Assembly (NCBI RefSeq): GCF_000632715.1
Contig: NZ_BAWO01000024.1
Span: 1-64,000 of the forward strand
Reading direction: 5' to 3'
Source of the DNA: Parageobacillus caldoxylosilyticus NBRC 107762
Lineage (GTDB): Bacteria > Bacillota > Bacilli > Bacillales > Anoxybacillaceae
DNA length: 64,000 nucleotides
The translations under genes and the position numbers were made by a program. Below are positions 1 through 7,923 of the stretch, piece by piece; within the stretch, counting starts at the first letter, position 1; every line of letters starts with the position of its first letter. A model generated the notes under the pieces. That model had not been told where the DNA came from. It did not search any database and was given only the letters and a program-made list of their open reading frames with translations.

Positions 1-797
1 TTCGCTCGAATCTCGGTGATCCGATATGAATCGACTAAAATCGAAAACACGGTTTCAATCACTTTGCGTTTTCGTTTCATCCACTGTTTCCATGCGTCTG
101 ATTGGCGAATTCGCTGATTTTTTCGAACAGGCGTCCAAAAAGCAACTCGATGCTCTTCGTACAGCTTCTTTTGCAGTTTTTGGCTGATGTACCCTTTGTC
201 ACCTAGGTTATACGAATGTGGAATTTGTGTCATGACGGTTTCAGCGGCCACCCGGTCGTGACAAGACGCTTCGGTGACGACATATCCCATCGGAAGCCCT
301 TGATCGGTGACCTGCAGATGAAGTTTTAACCCATAGAAAGCAATCCTTTTGGAAGCACAATAGCCAATATCGGCGATTCCACGAAACCGTTTGACGCGAT
401 ACATTCGGGATGAATGACACAACTCGATCGGCAAGCTGTCCACAACCGCATACGCATGGTGCTGCCCGCGCTTGGCCAGCTGGTGCCGCATCCACTTGAT
501 CGCAAAGCCAAGCGCCCGGCAGCGACGGTTGTACCGAGAACGCTCAGGGAACAAGGCCTTGGGAAACAAATTCCCAATCACAAACCGGTGCCAAGCCCGT
601 TCGGAAGTGAAGCCCAACAACTTTCCAAGGACATGGATGGCGATGATGACTTCGTCTTTCTGTTTCAACAAATGACGATTTCGACGTTGAAGAGGAATCT
701 GGATACTCGATAGTTGAGCCGATACAAAGAACAAAATCGCTTCATATTGTTTTTGAAGTTTGGCTCGATCTGTTGTAAAATGAAAGTGCTCTTGCAT
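1..797 (-). CDS. IS982-family transposase, C-terminus cut by window edge
   Basis: An open frame from ATG at 797 to position 1 gives 265 uninterrupted residues beginning MQEHFHFTTDRAKLQ. It shows the spaced acidic residues of a DDE transposase: an Asp in VVDSLPIELCH, an Asp in LGDKGYISQKL and a Glu in RKVIETVFSILVDSYR, as expected for IS982 (DUF4372/DDE_Tnp_1-like). An N-terminal helical part is followed by the RNase H-like catalytic core. Family members are about 290 residues, so perhaps 20-30 residues are missing because of the window edge, not a mutation. No frameshift is visible, so the element may be active. Confidence 0.85.
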   Translation of the reverse strand, partial: MQEHFHFTTDRAKLQKQYEAILFFVSAQLSSIQIPLQRRNRHLLKQKDEVIIAIHVLGKLLGFTSERAWHRFVIGNLFPKALFPERSRYNRRCRALGFAIKWMRHQLAKRGQHHAYAVVDSLPIELCHSSRMYRVKRFRGIADIGYCASKRIAFYGLKLHLQVTDQGLPMGYVVTEASCHDRVAAETVMTQIPHSYNLGDKGYISQKLQKKLYEEHRVAFWTPVRKNQRIRQSDAWKQWMKRKRKVIETVFSILVDSYRITEIRA

Positions 798-898
798 GTG
801 AATTCTCCTTTTAAATGTTTGGTCGCACTTTCATTTTAAGGAGATCCTCATGCAAGGGCTATTTTTATGCTTGTCTGATTTTATCTAGCACCACGGGT
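1..898 (-). mobile_element. IS982-family insertion sequence, partial (runs off the window)
   Basis: One end of an insertion sequence. On the minus strand the sequence from 898 begins ACCCGTGGTGCTAGATAAAA. A terminal ACCC is usual for IS982-family ends, so 898 is taken as the outer boundary. The transposase gene starts 101 bp inside and reads toward position 1, where the window cuts it off; the other end and any target duplication are not visible. The element lies 59 bp from the stop codon of the NCS1 transporter, beside a decayed operon. Confidence 0.75.
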
Positions 899-956
899 TT
901 GTAAATTGATTTTTTCGTCTTGCTCAATTAACGCATCCGTTCGTATTATGCTTCTG

Positions 957-2483
957 CTATTTTGTAAGTTCTGTTTCTATCAGATTTCTTTTTACATCAT
1001 AAGTAGTATTTTCTATAATCGTAATTTTCTCGTATTCACCTTCTCTTAGAACGCTTTTGTCCCCTTTCATTAAATAGGTATAGACACCAATAGCAATAAA
1101 TAATCCGAACGTCCAAGCATTATCCCAGAGAAAGCGAAGGCCTGGAATTAGTAAGCCCAGTACAGGGATGACTACGCCGATCACAAGAGCATAAATTCCG
1201 TTTTTATTAAAACCGGTAGCGTAATTGTAACGACCATTAGGTTCATATAACTCTTTAAGATCCAATTGTTTCCGGCGAACAAGCCAGTAGTCTGCAATAG
1301 CAATGCCATCAATCGGACCAAGTAAAGCAGCATATGTTCCGAGCCAACCAAATATATAGTTTCCAAAGTTTGACATGATATACCATGGCTGCAACAAAAT
1401 AGCAAACAGCCCGGTAATAAGAACACCTATTCCAAACGTAATTCGTTTCGGGTATAAATTCTCAACAGCGCGGGCGGGAGCTACAATGTTAGCCCCAATG
1501 TTAATGGTTAGGGAAGAAATAACAATCACAATGGCTCCCAAAAGAATAACAAATGGCGGGAACTTAGCAAGCAGTTGTACAGGATCCCAAATCGCTTGGC
1601 CGAAAATGACGACAGTTGCTGATGTAACTGCTATTCCAATGAAAGAAAAGACAGTCATCGTAATTGGAAGAGAGAAACTTTGAGCAACCATTTGCGATTT
1701 CTGACTTTTAGCGTAACGACAAAAGTCAGGAATATTCAAAGCAAGTGTAGCCCAGAAACCAATAACGCCTGTTAGGGCTGGAAAAAATACTTTTAAAAAC
1801 TCCCCAGTGGTTTTGAATTTCGATGGCTGCTCTAAAATAGGTCCCCAACCTCCCGAATGAGTGAACGCCCAGACGAGGAGAATGATTGAAGAGATGCCCA
1901 CGACAGGAGCAGCTATGAAACTTAGTCTTTTAATGGCCTCGGGGCCTTTATAAGCAACCCCTACATTCAGAGCCCAAAAGAAAACAAATACGATAGCCGT
2001 ATGTCCAGGTAAGTTTCTCCAAGCAGAAAATGAGGCTGCTAACAATGTATCAATCGCACCTGTTCCAATCCACGTATTAATCCCGAACCATCCAGCGGCT
2101 ACAATCGCGCGGGCCAAGGCTGGAATGTGTGCTCCTTTATCTCCGAACCAAAGCCGTGCAAAAACAGGATACGGAATTCCAAATTTTGTTCCGGCATGTG
2201 AATTTAATAAAATGGGGATGAGGACAATCACATTGCCGAGAAAAATAGTTCCAACCGCCTGCCACCAGTTCATGCCTAGAGCAATCATACCACTGGCCAT
2301 AGTGTAGGAAGGAATGCATAAACACATACCGATCCATAAAGCAGCAAAGTTTAAGCCTTTCCATGAATGTTCCTTAAATGTTGTCGGCCGCAAATCATCA
2401 TTCCACAATTCACTTCCATTCAGCCTTTTAGCCTCTTCTTCTGTAAGGGTTACAATACCATTTTGTTCAATCTGTGTTTTCAT
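957..2483 (-). CDS. NCS1-family nucleobase/hydantoin-type permease
   Basis: A 508-residue integral membrane protein of the nucleobase:cation symporter-1 family (Mhp1, PucI, allantoin and cytosine permeases). It shows the typical N-terminal NDDLRPTTFKEHSWKGLNF region, about twelve hydrophobic helices, and the family segment GANIVAPARAVENLYPK near residue 330. ATG at 2483 follows AAGGGGGG by about six bases; a TTG sits one codon upstream. Relics of beta-ureidopropionase and dihydropyrimidinase lie just upstream on the same strand, so the likely substrate is a pyrimidine, dihydropyrimidine or hydantoin. That is inference from context; allantoin or a purine cannot be excluded. The transporter frame is intact although the enzymes are not. 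Confidence 0.85.
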   Translation of the reverse strand: MKTQIEQNGIVTLTEEEAKRLNGSELWNDDLRPTTFKEHSWKGLNFAALWIGMCLCIPSYTMASGMIALGMNWWQAVGTIFLGNVIVLIPILLNSHAGTKFGIPYPVFARLWFGDKGAHIPALARAIVAAGWFGINTWIGTGAIDTLLAASFSAWRNLPGHTAIVFVFFWALNVGVAYKGPEAIKRLSFIAAPVVGISSIILLVWAFTHSGGWGPILEQPSKFKTTGEFLKVFFPALTGVIGFWATLALNIPDFCRYAKSQKSQMVAQSFSLPITMTVFSFIGIAVTSATVVIFGQAIWDPVQLLAKFPPFVILLGAIVIVISSLTINIGANIVAPARAVENLYPKRITFGIGVLITGLFAILLQPWYIMSNFGNYIFGWLGTYAALLGPIDGIAIADYWLVRRKQLDLKELYEPNGRYNYATGFNKNGIYALVIGVVIPVLGLLIPGLRFLWDNAWTFGLFIAIGVYTYLMKGDKSVLREGEYEKITIIENTTYDVKRNLIETELTK

Positions 2484-2515
2484 CAAGAACCCCCCTTTTT
2501 AAATTATTTGAAGTC

Positions 2516-2946
2516 TCATGTATGTGTCGGGACGACGATCTCGATAAAGTTCCGTGCATCGCACACTTCTTGAATGACTTGCTGATCGATTTCTCCGATG
2601 ATAACTTTGTCTCGATCACGGCTCTCAATAGCCATGATGTTGCCACGCAGGTCTGTTAAACAGGATTATCCGTAAAACTTCGCCATGTTTCAAGAAGCTT
2701 CTACTTCAACTCGATTCGCAGAAGCAATATTAACATCCGTTTGCTTTTTCATGATTGCGAGGCTTGTTCCGCACAGAAATAAGGGCCAAAAATATTTCTT
2801 GCAAACGCACAACTTAGACACCTGATTTTTTTACTTTACGAATAAATGTGATGTGTTCGTCAATCCTTTGACTTTATGCACCTCAATCGCTTCATCCCCG
2901 CGAACATCGTATGATGAATGAACTTAGTTTTCACTTTGTCGCCCAT
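2516..2946 (-). pseudogene. beta-ureidopropionase / N-carbamoyl amidohydrolase relic
   Basis: Minus-strand fragments in shifting frames match the nitrilase-superfamily N-carbamoyl-beta-alanine hydrolase. An ATG at 2946 follows GGGGTGAAAT. Then come GDEAIEVHK, IDEHITFIRKVKKSGV and NIFGPYFCAEQA (the family has EIF.GPYFCAEQ). After a large gap come MKKQTDVNIASANRVEVEA, CLTDLRGNIMAIESRDRDK and a C-terminus VIIGEIDQQVIQEV ending at 2516. About 430 bp remain of an expected 880 or so, with several frame changes and an internal deletion that removes much of the catalytic middle. It cannot make a working enzyme. The upstream relic and downstream permease suggest a former pydC-type operon gene. Confidence 0.75.
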
Positions 2947-2974
2947 ATTCATTTCACCCCTATTACTTGATTTT

Positions 2975-3800
2975 TTAAGATCGAGAATATTTCTGGCTTC
3001 TTCCATATCCTTCTTGCCCTACAAATGTCTTATTCTGAATAATACAGGTTCCACGCGAAAGGACAGTGATGACTTCTCTCCGTACTTTCATTCCCTCAAC
3101 TGGATTGTAATCCACACCCATATGAGTGGGGCTCTTACAGAAATCGTTCTTTTTATTGATGGATTAAAAAGAACTAGGACAGCATCTGCGCCAACAGTAG
3201 TTTCATTTTTAGTTTGAATATTCTGAATAATTAAGTTGCTTTTGTAGTTATGATATCAACGGACTGATTTAGGCTCAACCTTCCAGCAACAACCGCTTCC
3301 AGAGTATATAAAGTAGGATGGCGATTTTCAATCAATGGCTACCGTTTAGGATTTTAGCAAAATCCCACTCCCAATTTCTTTCTGATCCCTGAAGTGGAAG
3401 GAATACATATCTGAACTGCCAGTTTGTAAATTCCCGTTTTTCATACGGTTCCACAGTACATCCTTGTGCCATTCTCTCAAAGCATTGATGACCATACATA
3501 CTTTGGCATCTTCAAAAACAGATTTTGCTAATGTGCCCCGATCGGGCATGAGGTATTGGCGGCACATCGCTTCCTTGTTTCCGAGCTTCAGCAAGCGGAC
3601 TTGACGGATACGTGAACAATATAGAGAGGGGTGCCCTGCCCGCCAGAGCAGTTAATGCAATGACTCTGCCTGCCGGTTTTTTGGAGAAAGTGCTGGGCGA
3701 CAAACACCATTCTCACTATTTAAACCAATACAGGCCAATTGCTCGATTCATTCCTGGAACCTCTTTCGCTTCATCGATGCCTCAGCTTAGCCATTTTGGT
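2975..3800 (-). pseudogene. dihydropyrimidinase / D-hydantoinase relic
   Basis: Pieces of a dihydropyrimidinase are recognisable in order on the minus strand: ALTALAGRAPLSILF with LAEARKQGSDV (family: AIALAELAGAPLYIVH...EAR..G.DV), REWHKDVLWNRMKNGNLQT with MYSFHFRDQKEIG (family: REKWHQ.VLW..L..G.LQT), IENRHPTLYTLEAVVAGRLSLNQ, VGADAVLVLFNPSIKRTIS, then after a one-base shift SPTHMGVDYNPVEG and FVGQEGYG. Several stops and shifts interrupt it, and the N-terminal third, with its metal-binding HxH, is not seen. The upstream limit near 3800 is approximate. The relic sits 29 bp before the beta-ureidopropionase relic, the gene order of a reductive pyrimidine catabolism operon. Confidence 0.75.
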
Positions 3801-4164
3801 ACATTTCCTTTATTAGATCGATTCTTTGGTGTTATGAATACTAAAACTTATATATTATTGTATATAATCAAATAACCCCATTCATTGGACAAAATGTAAA
3901 ATTATTTATATCGTTTGTTATATGTTTTGTATATTTGCTGGAGAACCGACATGGCATCTCAAATGACAGATCTAGGATGCATTCCGTACAATCAATCAAT
4001 GAATTTCGGCTTTGATATCTGCACAACTTCTAATGGATATCAAAAATCAGGATGTATACTGAATATATCCTGATTTTTGAATACGACAGTTTTGGAGGAG
4101 CCCTTATCATTCGATTTTTTGAAAAGAACGTTTTTTGAAAGGCGGTAGTTTTTCATGGCACACA
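3801..4164. other. AT-rich intergenic stretch without a supported gene
   Basis: No open frame here resembles a protein. The stretch holds AT-rich DNA with TATA-like runs at 3847-3920 that may have served as the promoter of the decayed pyrimidine operon, and an imperfect short hairpin near 4030-4080. Nothing else is recognised. Confidence 0.4.
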
Positions 4165-4202
4165 CAAAAAAAAGCCCAGCATGTTCGTATCATGCCAGGC
4201 TT
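4165..4202 (-). terminator. Rho-independent terminator after the DUF3147 pair
   Basis: On the minus strand an 11-bp stem AGCCTGGCATG / CATGCTGGGCT, closed by two G-U wobbles and a 7-base loop, is followed by a run of eight T. It lies 42 bp after the stop of the second DUF3147 gene. Confidence 0.8.
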
Positions 4203-4243
4203 CTATCTTCGCTGCTCATGATTTTTGTTCTGCCGCCTCTTTA

Positions 4244-4612
4244 TCATTGTTCCGATTTTGATATATTTTTATGATCTCGCATGTATACAAGGAATGACGA
4301 ACTTGCAAACCATGCAATTAGACCAAAAATAAAACTTACCCACCAATTGTGTGTAAGTTGTAGGGAAAATAACACCATTAATACACAAATCAAACAACCG
4401 ATCATTCCGTAAACAGATCCTTGCGCTGTTTTTGCCGCTTCTTTAGATCCATACTTCATGCCAACCATCATCACGGCAACGACCATAACAGCTGGGAATG
4501 CCGCAAAAATTCCTCCAATCACTTTCCATGGCAACAGTTTTGCCGTTACATAACTTAGTACAACTGCAGAGCCACCAAATAAAAAACGGAAAAATAAATC
4601 ACGTCCATCCAT
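4244..4612 (-). CDS. DUF3147-type small membrane protein (second of a pair)
   Basis: A 122-residue protein with about four hydrophobic segments and the motif GGIFAAFPAVMVVAVMM, shared with the preceding gene. Its family (DUF3147) is widespread in Firmicutes and has no known function. ATG at 4612 is preferred over GTG at 4621 because AAGGTGAT stands just upstream of it and the family begins near this point. The C-terminus is short and polar (RDHKNISKSEQ). It is co-transcribed with the upstream paralogue, whose stop is 18 bp away, and the pair probably forms a heteromeric membrane complex (inference). Confidence 0.75.
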   Translation of the reverse strand: MDGRDLFFRFLFGGSAVVLSYVTAKLLPWKVIGGIFAAFPAVMVVAVMMVGMKYGSKEAAKTAQGSVYGMIGCLICVLMVLFSLQLTHNWWVSFIFGLIAWFASSSFLVYMRDHKNISKSEQ

Positions 4613-4630
4613 AACGATCACCTTAATAAC

Positions 4631-4993
4631 TTAGAAATATGTTGAAATAAAAGCATAAACAATAGAAACAAGAAACCATCCAGCTAGCGATTGTGTAAGC
4701 CCGCGTTTCCAACCTTTTCTCGTACAAAGATAAACGACCGCTATTGCACACATAATATTTATGAACATCCCAACAATAGCTCCTTGGGATAAAACAATCG
4801 ACTTTTCCACTAACTCGCTGCCTTTTGCATCTAACCGAAGTGTCAATAACGCCGCGAAAAATACAGCGGGAAATGCCGCGAAAATTCCTCCCATTTTTGA
4901 TCCTAATTTTCTTGAAACGATGGTAGAAGCAACGACCGCTCCTCCACCTAATAAAAATCGAATAATGATTCCACTAACCGATAATATCCCCAA
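4631..4993 (-). CDS. DUF3147-type small membrane protein (first of a pair)
   Basis: A 120-residue membrane protein with about four hydrophobic helices, paralogous to the next gene. The shared core is GGIFAAFPAVFFAALL. The start is a TTG at 4993 preceded by AAAGGAAGG at proper distance; no ATG fits better. A cre-like palindrome lies 138 bp upstream, so catabolite control is possible. Its function is unknown. Tandem paralogues of this family are common, which suggests a two-subunit transporter or channel, but nothing in the sequence proves this. Confidence 0.75.
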   Translation of the reverse strand: MGILSVSGIIIRFLLGGGAVVASTIVSRKLGSKMGGIFAAFPAVFFAALLTLRLDAKGSELVEKSIVLSQGAIVGMFINIMCAIAVVYLCTRKGWKRGLTQSLAGWFLVSIVYAFISTYF

Positions 4994-5130
4994 AATGGAT
5001 CCTTCCTTTCTGTGATGTACAATCCAACATGATGAATATTATTTTTATATATTTATTTGTGATGATTTTCACGTATATATTGTAAACGATGCTAGCCTAA
5101 ACACTTATGAACTTTTATTTAATTTTTTGA

Positions 5131-5144
5131 TTGTAACGCTTACA
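5131..5144. promoter_or_regulatory. Putative cre (CcpA) site upstream of the DUF3147 pair
   Basis: On the minus strand TGTAAGCGTTACAA matches the cre consensus TGWAARCGYTWNCW at 13 of 14 positions and is nearly palindromic. It lies in the 5014-5321 intergenic region, which otherwise shows only AT-rich sequence. Confidence 0.4.
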
Positions 5145-5321
5145 CTTCCAAATCTATGACAAATATTTGAACAAAACTTAATGGTTTCAAAGTCTTTTCT
5201 TACTTTCGACCATGACACTCATTATTTTTATTTTTATATAATTTACAGTAAATCCATTTAGCCATCTTCTGAACAACAAAAGTATAGCAACTTATGATGG
5301 AAACATTTTTGGTTTGCCTTC

Positions 5322-5373
5322 TCAAAAACAAAACAGCGCTGACCCGAACAGCATGGACCGTTCAGGTCGGCGC
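5322..5373 (-). terminator. Rho-independent terminator of the glycan operon
   Basis: On the minus strand a stem of GCGC plus GACCTGAAC pairs with GTTCGGGTC plus GCGC around a 10-base loop and is followed by TGTTTTGTTTTTG. It lies 38 bp beyond the stop of the hexose-phosphate mutase gene. Confidence 0.8.
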
Positions 5374-5411
5374 CGATACGAATTGCGATCCAACTTCAAT
5401 CGCGATCTGCA

Positions 5412-6836
5412 TCACCACGGGATGGTCAAGTTAAGCGGCGGCTCGCCGAGTACGTCAGCCAGCTGCTGTTTGATATCGGCTAATGCCTCCGGTGACGTGG
5501 CTTCGGCGCGCAGAACAAGGATAGGCTGCGTATTCGACGGACGCACCAACCCCCAACCGTCTCTGAACTGGATGCGGGCACCGTCCACGTCTACGACCTC
5601 GTTAATGCTCGCAAACCGCTGTTTGACCGCGGCGATGGCTTCCGCCTTCTGCTCTTCCGGACAAGGCACGCGCGTCTCCGGAGTGGCGTGATATCGAGGC
5701 ACGTCGGCAAACAACTGCGACAGCTTGCGGTCATCGTTGGAGAGAATGCGCAACAGCCGCCCCGCCGCGTACAGGGCGTCATCATAGCCGTAGAACTCGT
5801 CATTAAAGAACAGATGTCCGGACATTTCTCCTGCAAACGGAATCTCTGGCCGGCTGCGCAGCGTCGCCTTGATGTGTGAATGGCCAGTGCGATGGAAGAA
5901 CGGTTTGCCGCCAAGCCGTTCGATTTCTTCCACCAACGCCTGAGAACACTTGACCTCGACCGGCGCTTCGGCTCCCGGATAGCGGCGAAGAATCTCGCGC
6001 CAGAATAAAATCATCAGTTGGTCGCCCCAAAGAATGTTTCCTTCCTCATCGACAACACCCAGCCGGTCACCGTCGCCATCAAATGCCACACCAAGATCCG
6101 CCTTTTCCCGTCGCACCACGTCAATTAAATCCTTCAGATTTTCCGGCACCACCGGATCCGGATGGTGATTAGGGAATGTCGGGTCGGATTCGCAATACAA
6201 AGGTATGACCTCGCACCCCCATGCCTCCAAGGCTTTCGGTGCAATCGTCGAAGCGGTCCCATTGCCGCAATCAACCACTACCTTGAGCTTGCGCGCACCC
6301 AACTGGATCTTGTCTTGCAGCATTTGCAGATAGGCCGGCTCGATGTCAAGCGTCTCCACATATCCTTCCTTCCACGAGTCGCTGCGGTTGATCCCTTGTG
6401 AGTTGAGAATCCGTTCCATCGTCCGCCGCAGCTCCTGGATGCGCTCGCCATAAATAGTAGTCTTATTCATCGCAATCTTAAAACCGTTTTCGTCGCCCGG
6501 ATTGTGGCTGGCGGTGACGATGATGCCGCATGGCACATTGGTGTACTCAAGGCTGTAGTAGAACATCGGGGTTGTCACCTGACCGATGTCGATCACCCGG
6601 CACAACGCCTGGCTAAGCCCTGCAATCAGTGCACGGTGTAATGCCGGCGAAGAGATGCGGTTGTCGTGGCCAACCACCACCTTCTGTTCACCGGCTTGCC
6701 GGACCATTTCCGCAAACGCCGCTCCTAACAAGTAGGCAAAATTCTCGTCCAGTTCCTCTCCTGCGCGCCCGCGAATGTCGTACTCCTTAAACACGTGCGG
6801 TGGCAGAACGGATTGTTGTGCCATCGAAAAGCTCAT
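5412..6836 (-). CDS. Phosphomannomutase/phosphoglucomutase
   Basis: A 474-residue alpha-D-phosphohexomutase interconverting hexose 6- and 1-phosphates in the cytoplasm. All four family loops are present: the phosphoserine loop VTASHNP near residue 107, the Mg-binding DGDGDRLG near 245, the sugar-binding GEMSGHLFF near 335 and the phosphate-binding RPSNTQP near 435. The length is normal for bacterial PMM/PGM. The start at 6836 (MSFSMAQQ) overlaps the end of the preceding gene by 50 bp; ATG at 6824 is an alternative. It is the last gene of a four-gene operon and would supply the sugar 1-phosphate for the nucleotidyltransferase at 9118-10161. GC content is clearly higher than in flanking genes. 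Confidence 0.88.
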   Translation of the reverse strand: MSFSMAQQSVLPPHVFKEYDIRGRAGEELDENFAYLLGAAFAEMVRQAGEQKVVVGHDNRISSPALHRALIAGLSQALCRVIDIGQVTTPMFYYSLEYTNVPCGIIVTASHNPGDENGFKIAMNKTTIYGERIQELRRTMERILNSQGINRSDSWKEGYVETLDIEPAYLQMLQDKIQLGARKLKVVVDCGNGTASTIAPKALEAWGCEVIPLYCESDPTFPNHHPDPVVPENLKDLIDVVRREKADLGVAFDGDGDRLGVVDEEGNILWGDQLMILFWREILRRYPGAEAPVEVKCSQALVEEIERLGGKPFFHRTGHSHIKATLRSRPEIPFAGEMSGHLFFNDEFYGYDDALYAAGRLLRILSNDDRKLSQLFADVPRYHATPETRVPCPEEQKAEAIAAVKQRFASINEVVDVDGARIQFRDGWGLVRPSNTQPILVLRAEATSPEALADIKQQLADVLGEPPLNLTIPW

Positions 6837-7923
6837 CGAGAACCACCCCCAACTGCAAGGATTTTGCCATGGCTTCCGTCAACAGATAGGAAAGTGTCGA
6901 CTCTGCGCCCCGGTTCAGATTCGGCCCGTCCGGGGTAAGGCCGTCACAGCAACTCCCATCGCTCGGATCGACGAGGGGAATGCCGAGGTCGTTGTCGCCG
7001 TAAAACCAATCGCGACAGCGGCGAACGACTTCTCGGTACGCGTCGTCTCCCAACACCCGATAGGCCTCGCGCGCAGCCAAAGCCAATTTCATCACGTCGA
7101 TGGGCTGTTGATCCCAGTCCGCACGCCGATGGCCGTCACACCAACCGCGATTGCCGATGGGACGGATGACACCATCGCGACCGCTCATCTTATCCACCAG
7201 GAAGTCGAGGCTCTCCTTGGCTGCTTCTAGCGTATCGACGCGTCTGTGGTACCGATAGGCTACAAACAGCGCCCACGGCAATAGCCCATTGGCGTAGGTG
7301 ATTTGCGGCTCAAACCACCGCCAGTCATCCGTCCTGTGCGTGCGGTAAGCATCGAGCAAGCGCTGCTCGAACACGTCCGCCAGATTGATGAGATCGGCTT
7401 CAGTCACTCCAGAAGGCAAAGTCGAACCGTCTCTTCGCTTAGACAGCAGCAGGCAACAAGTTGCGAGACCCCAGGCCTGGCCGCGCAAAAACTGCAACTC
7501 GCCGCTGGCCGAAAGCGACCGGCGCAGGATCTCGGCGGCCACGCGACGCCGGGCAGCGTCTTCGAGATTCAAGTACGCCGCTGCCGCCGCCCATAGGGAG
7601 CGGCCCAGACAGTCGTCCGAGCGCGACTCTGATTCCGGCATCCGGTTAAAATAAAAGTTGTTCTGAAACCAGCCGTCCTCCCTTTGCGCCCAAAGCAAGA
7701 AGGCCAAGTACCGATCCAGCAGCTGGTATAGTCTTCGTCGTTCCGCGGATTCATCGTCTCTAAGCAGATCCAACCACTCCATGCACGCCCAGATGGCGCG
7801 CGCGTTGTCATCGGTCGAGTAACCTTCTTGCCGGCGCGGGATGCGCCCGAGGCAATGCTCGAGCAACCCCGTGTCGTCAGTCATGCGTTCCAGATGATCG
7901 AACTTAACGACTGACGGGGACAA
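6787..7923 (-). CDS. Alpha/alpha-barrel glycosidase-like protein of the glycan operon
   Basis: A 378-residue, Trp- and Arg-rich soluble protein without a signal peptide. Its regular helical pattern with YSTDDNARAIWACMEW, WAQREDGWFQN and ADWDQQPIDVMKLALAA resembles the six-hairpin (alpha/alpha)6 glycosidase-like proteins that often follow or are fused to GT4 glycosyltransferases. I cannot name a substrate. The TTG at 7923 is chosen because GGAGAGGTG stands just upstream; it lies inside the end of the GT4 gene (20-bp overlap), suggesting translational coupling. It probably acts with its neighbours on a mannose- or glucose-containing glycan (inference). Confidence 0.65.
   Translation of the reverse strand: MSPSVVKFDHLERMTDDTGLLEHCLGRIPRRQEGYSTDDNARAIWACMEWLDLLRDDESAERRRLYQLLDRYLAFLLWAQREDGWFQNNFYFNRMPESESRSDDCLGRSLWAAAAAYLNLEDAARRRVAAEILRRSLSASGELQFLRGQAWGLATCCLLLSKRRDGSTLPSGVTEADLINLADVFEQRLLDAYRTHRTDDWRWFEPQITYANGLLPWALFVAYRYHRRVDTLEAAKESLDFLVDKMSGRDGVIRPIGNRGWCDGHRRADWDQQPIDVMKLALAAREAYRVLGDDAYREVVRRCRDWFYGDNDLGIPLVDPSDGSCCDGLTPDGPNLNRGAESTLSYLLTEAMAKSLQLGVVLDELFDGTTIRSATARV

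Noticed and set aside
957-2483. Allantoin permease (pucI) assignment
   Set aside because: Family fits, but the neighbouring relics point to pyrimidine or hydantoin use, so no symbol is given.
3612-3875. 87-codon plus-strand frame
   Set aside because: Antisense to the dihydropyrimidinase relic; its apparent content is explained by that gene.
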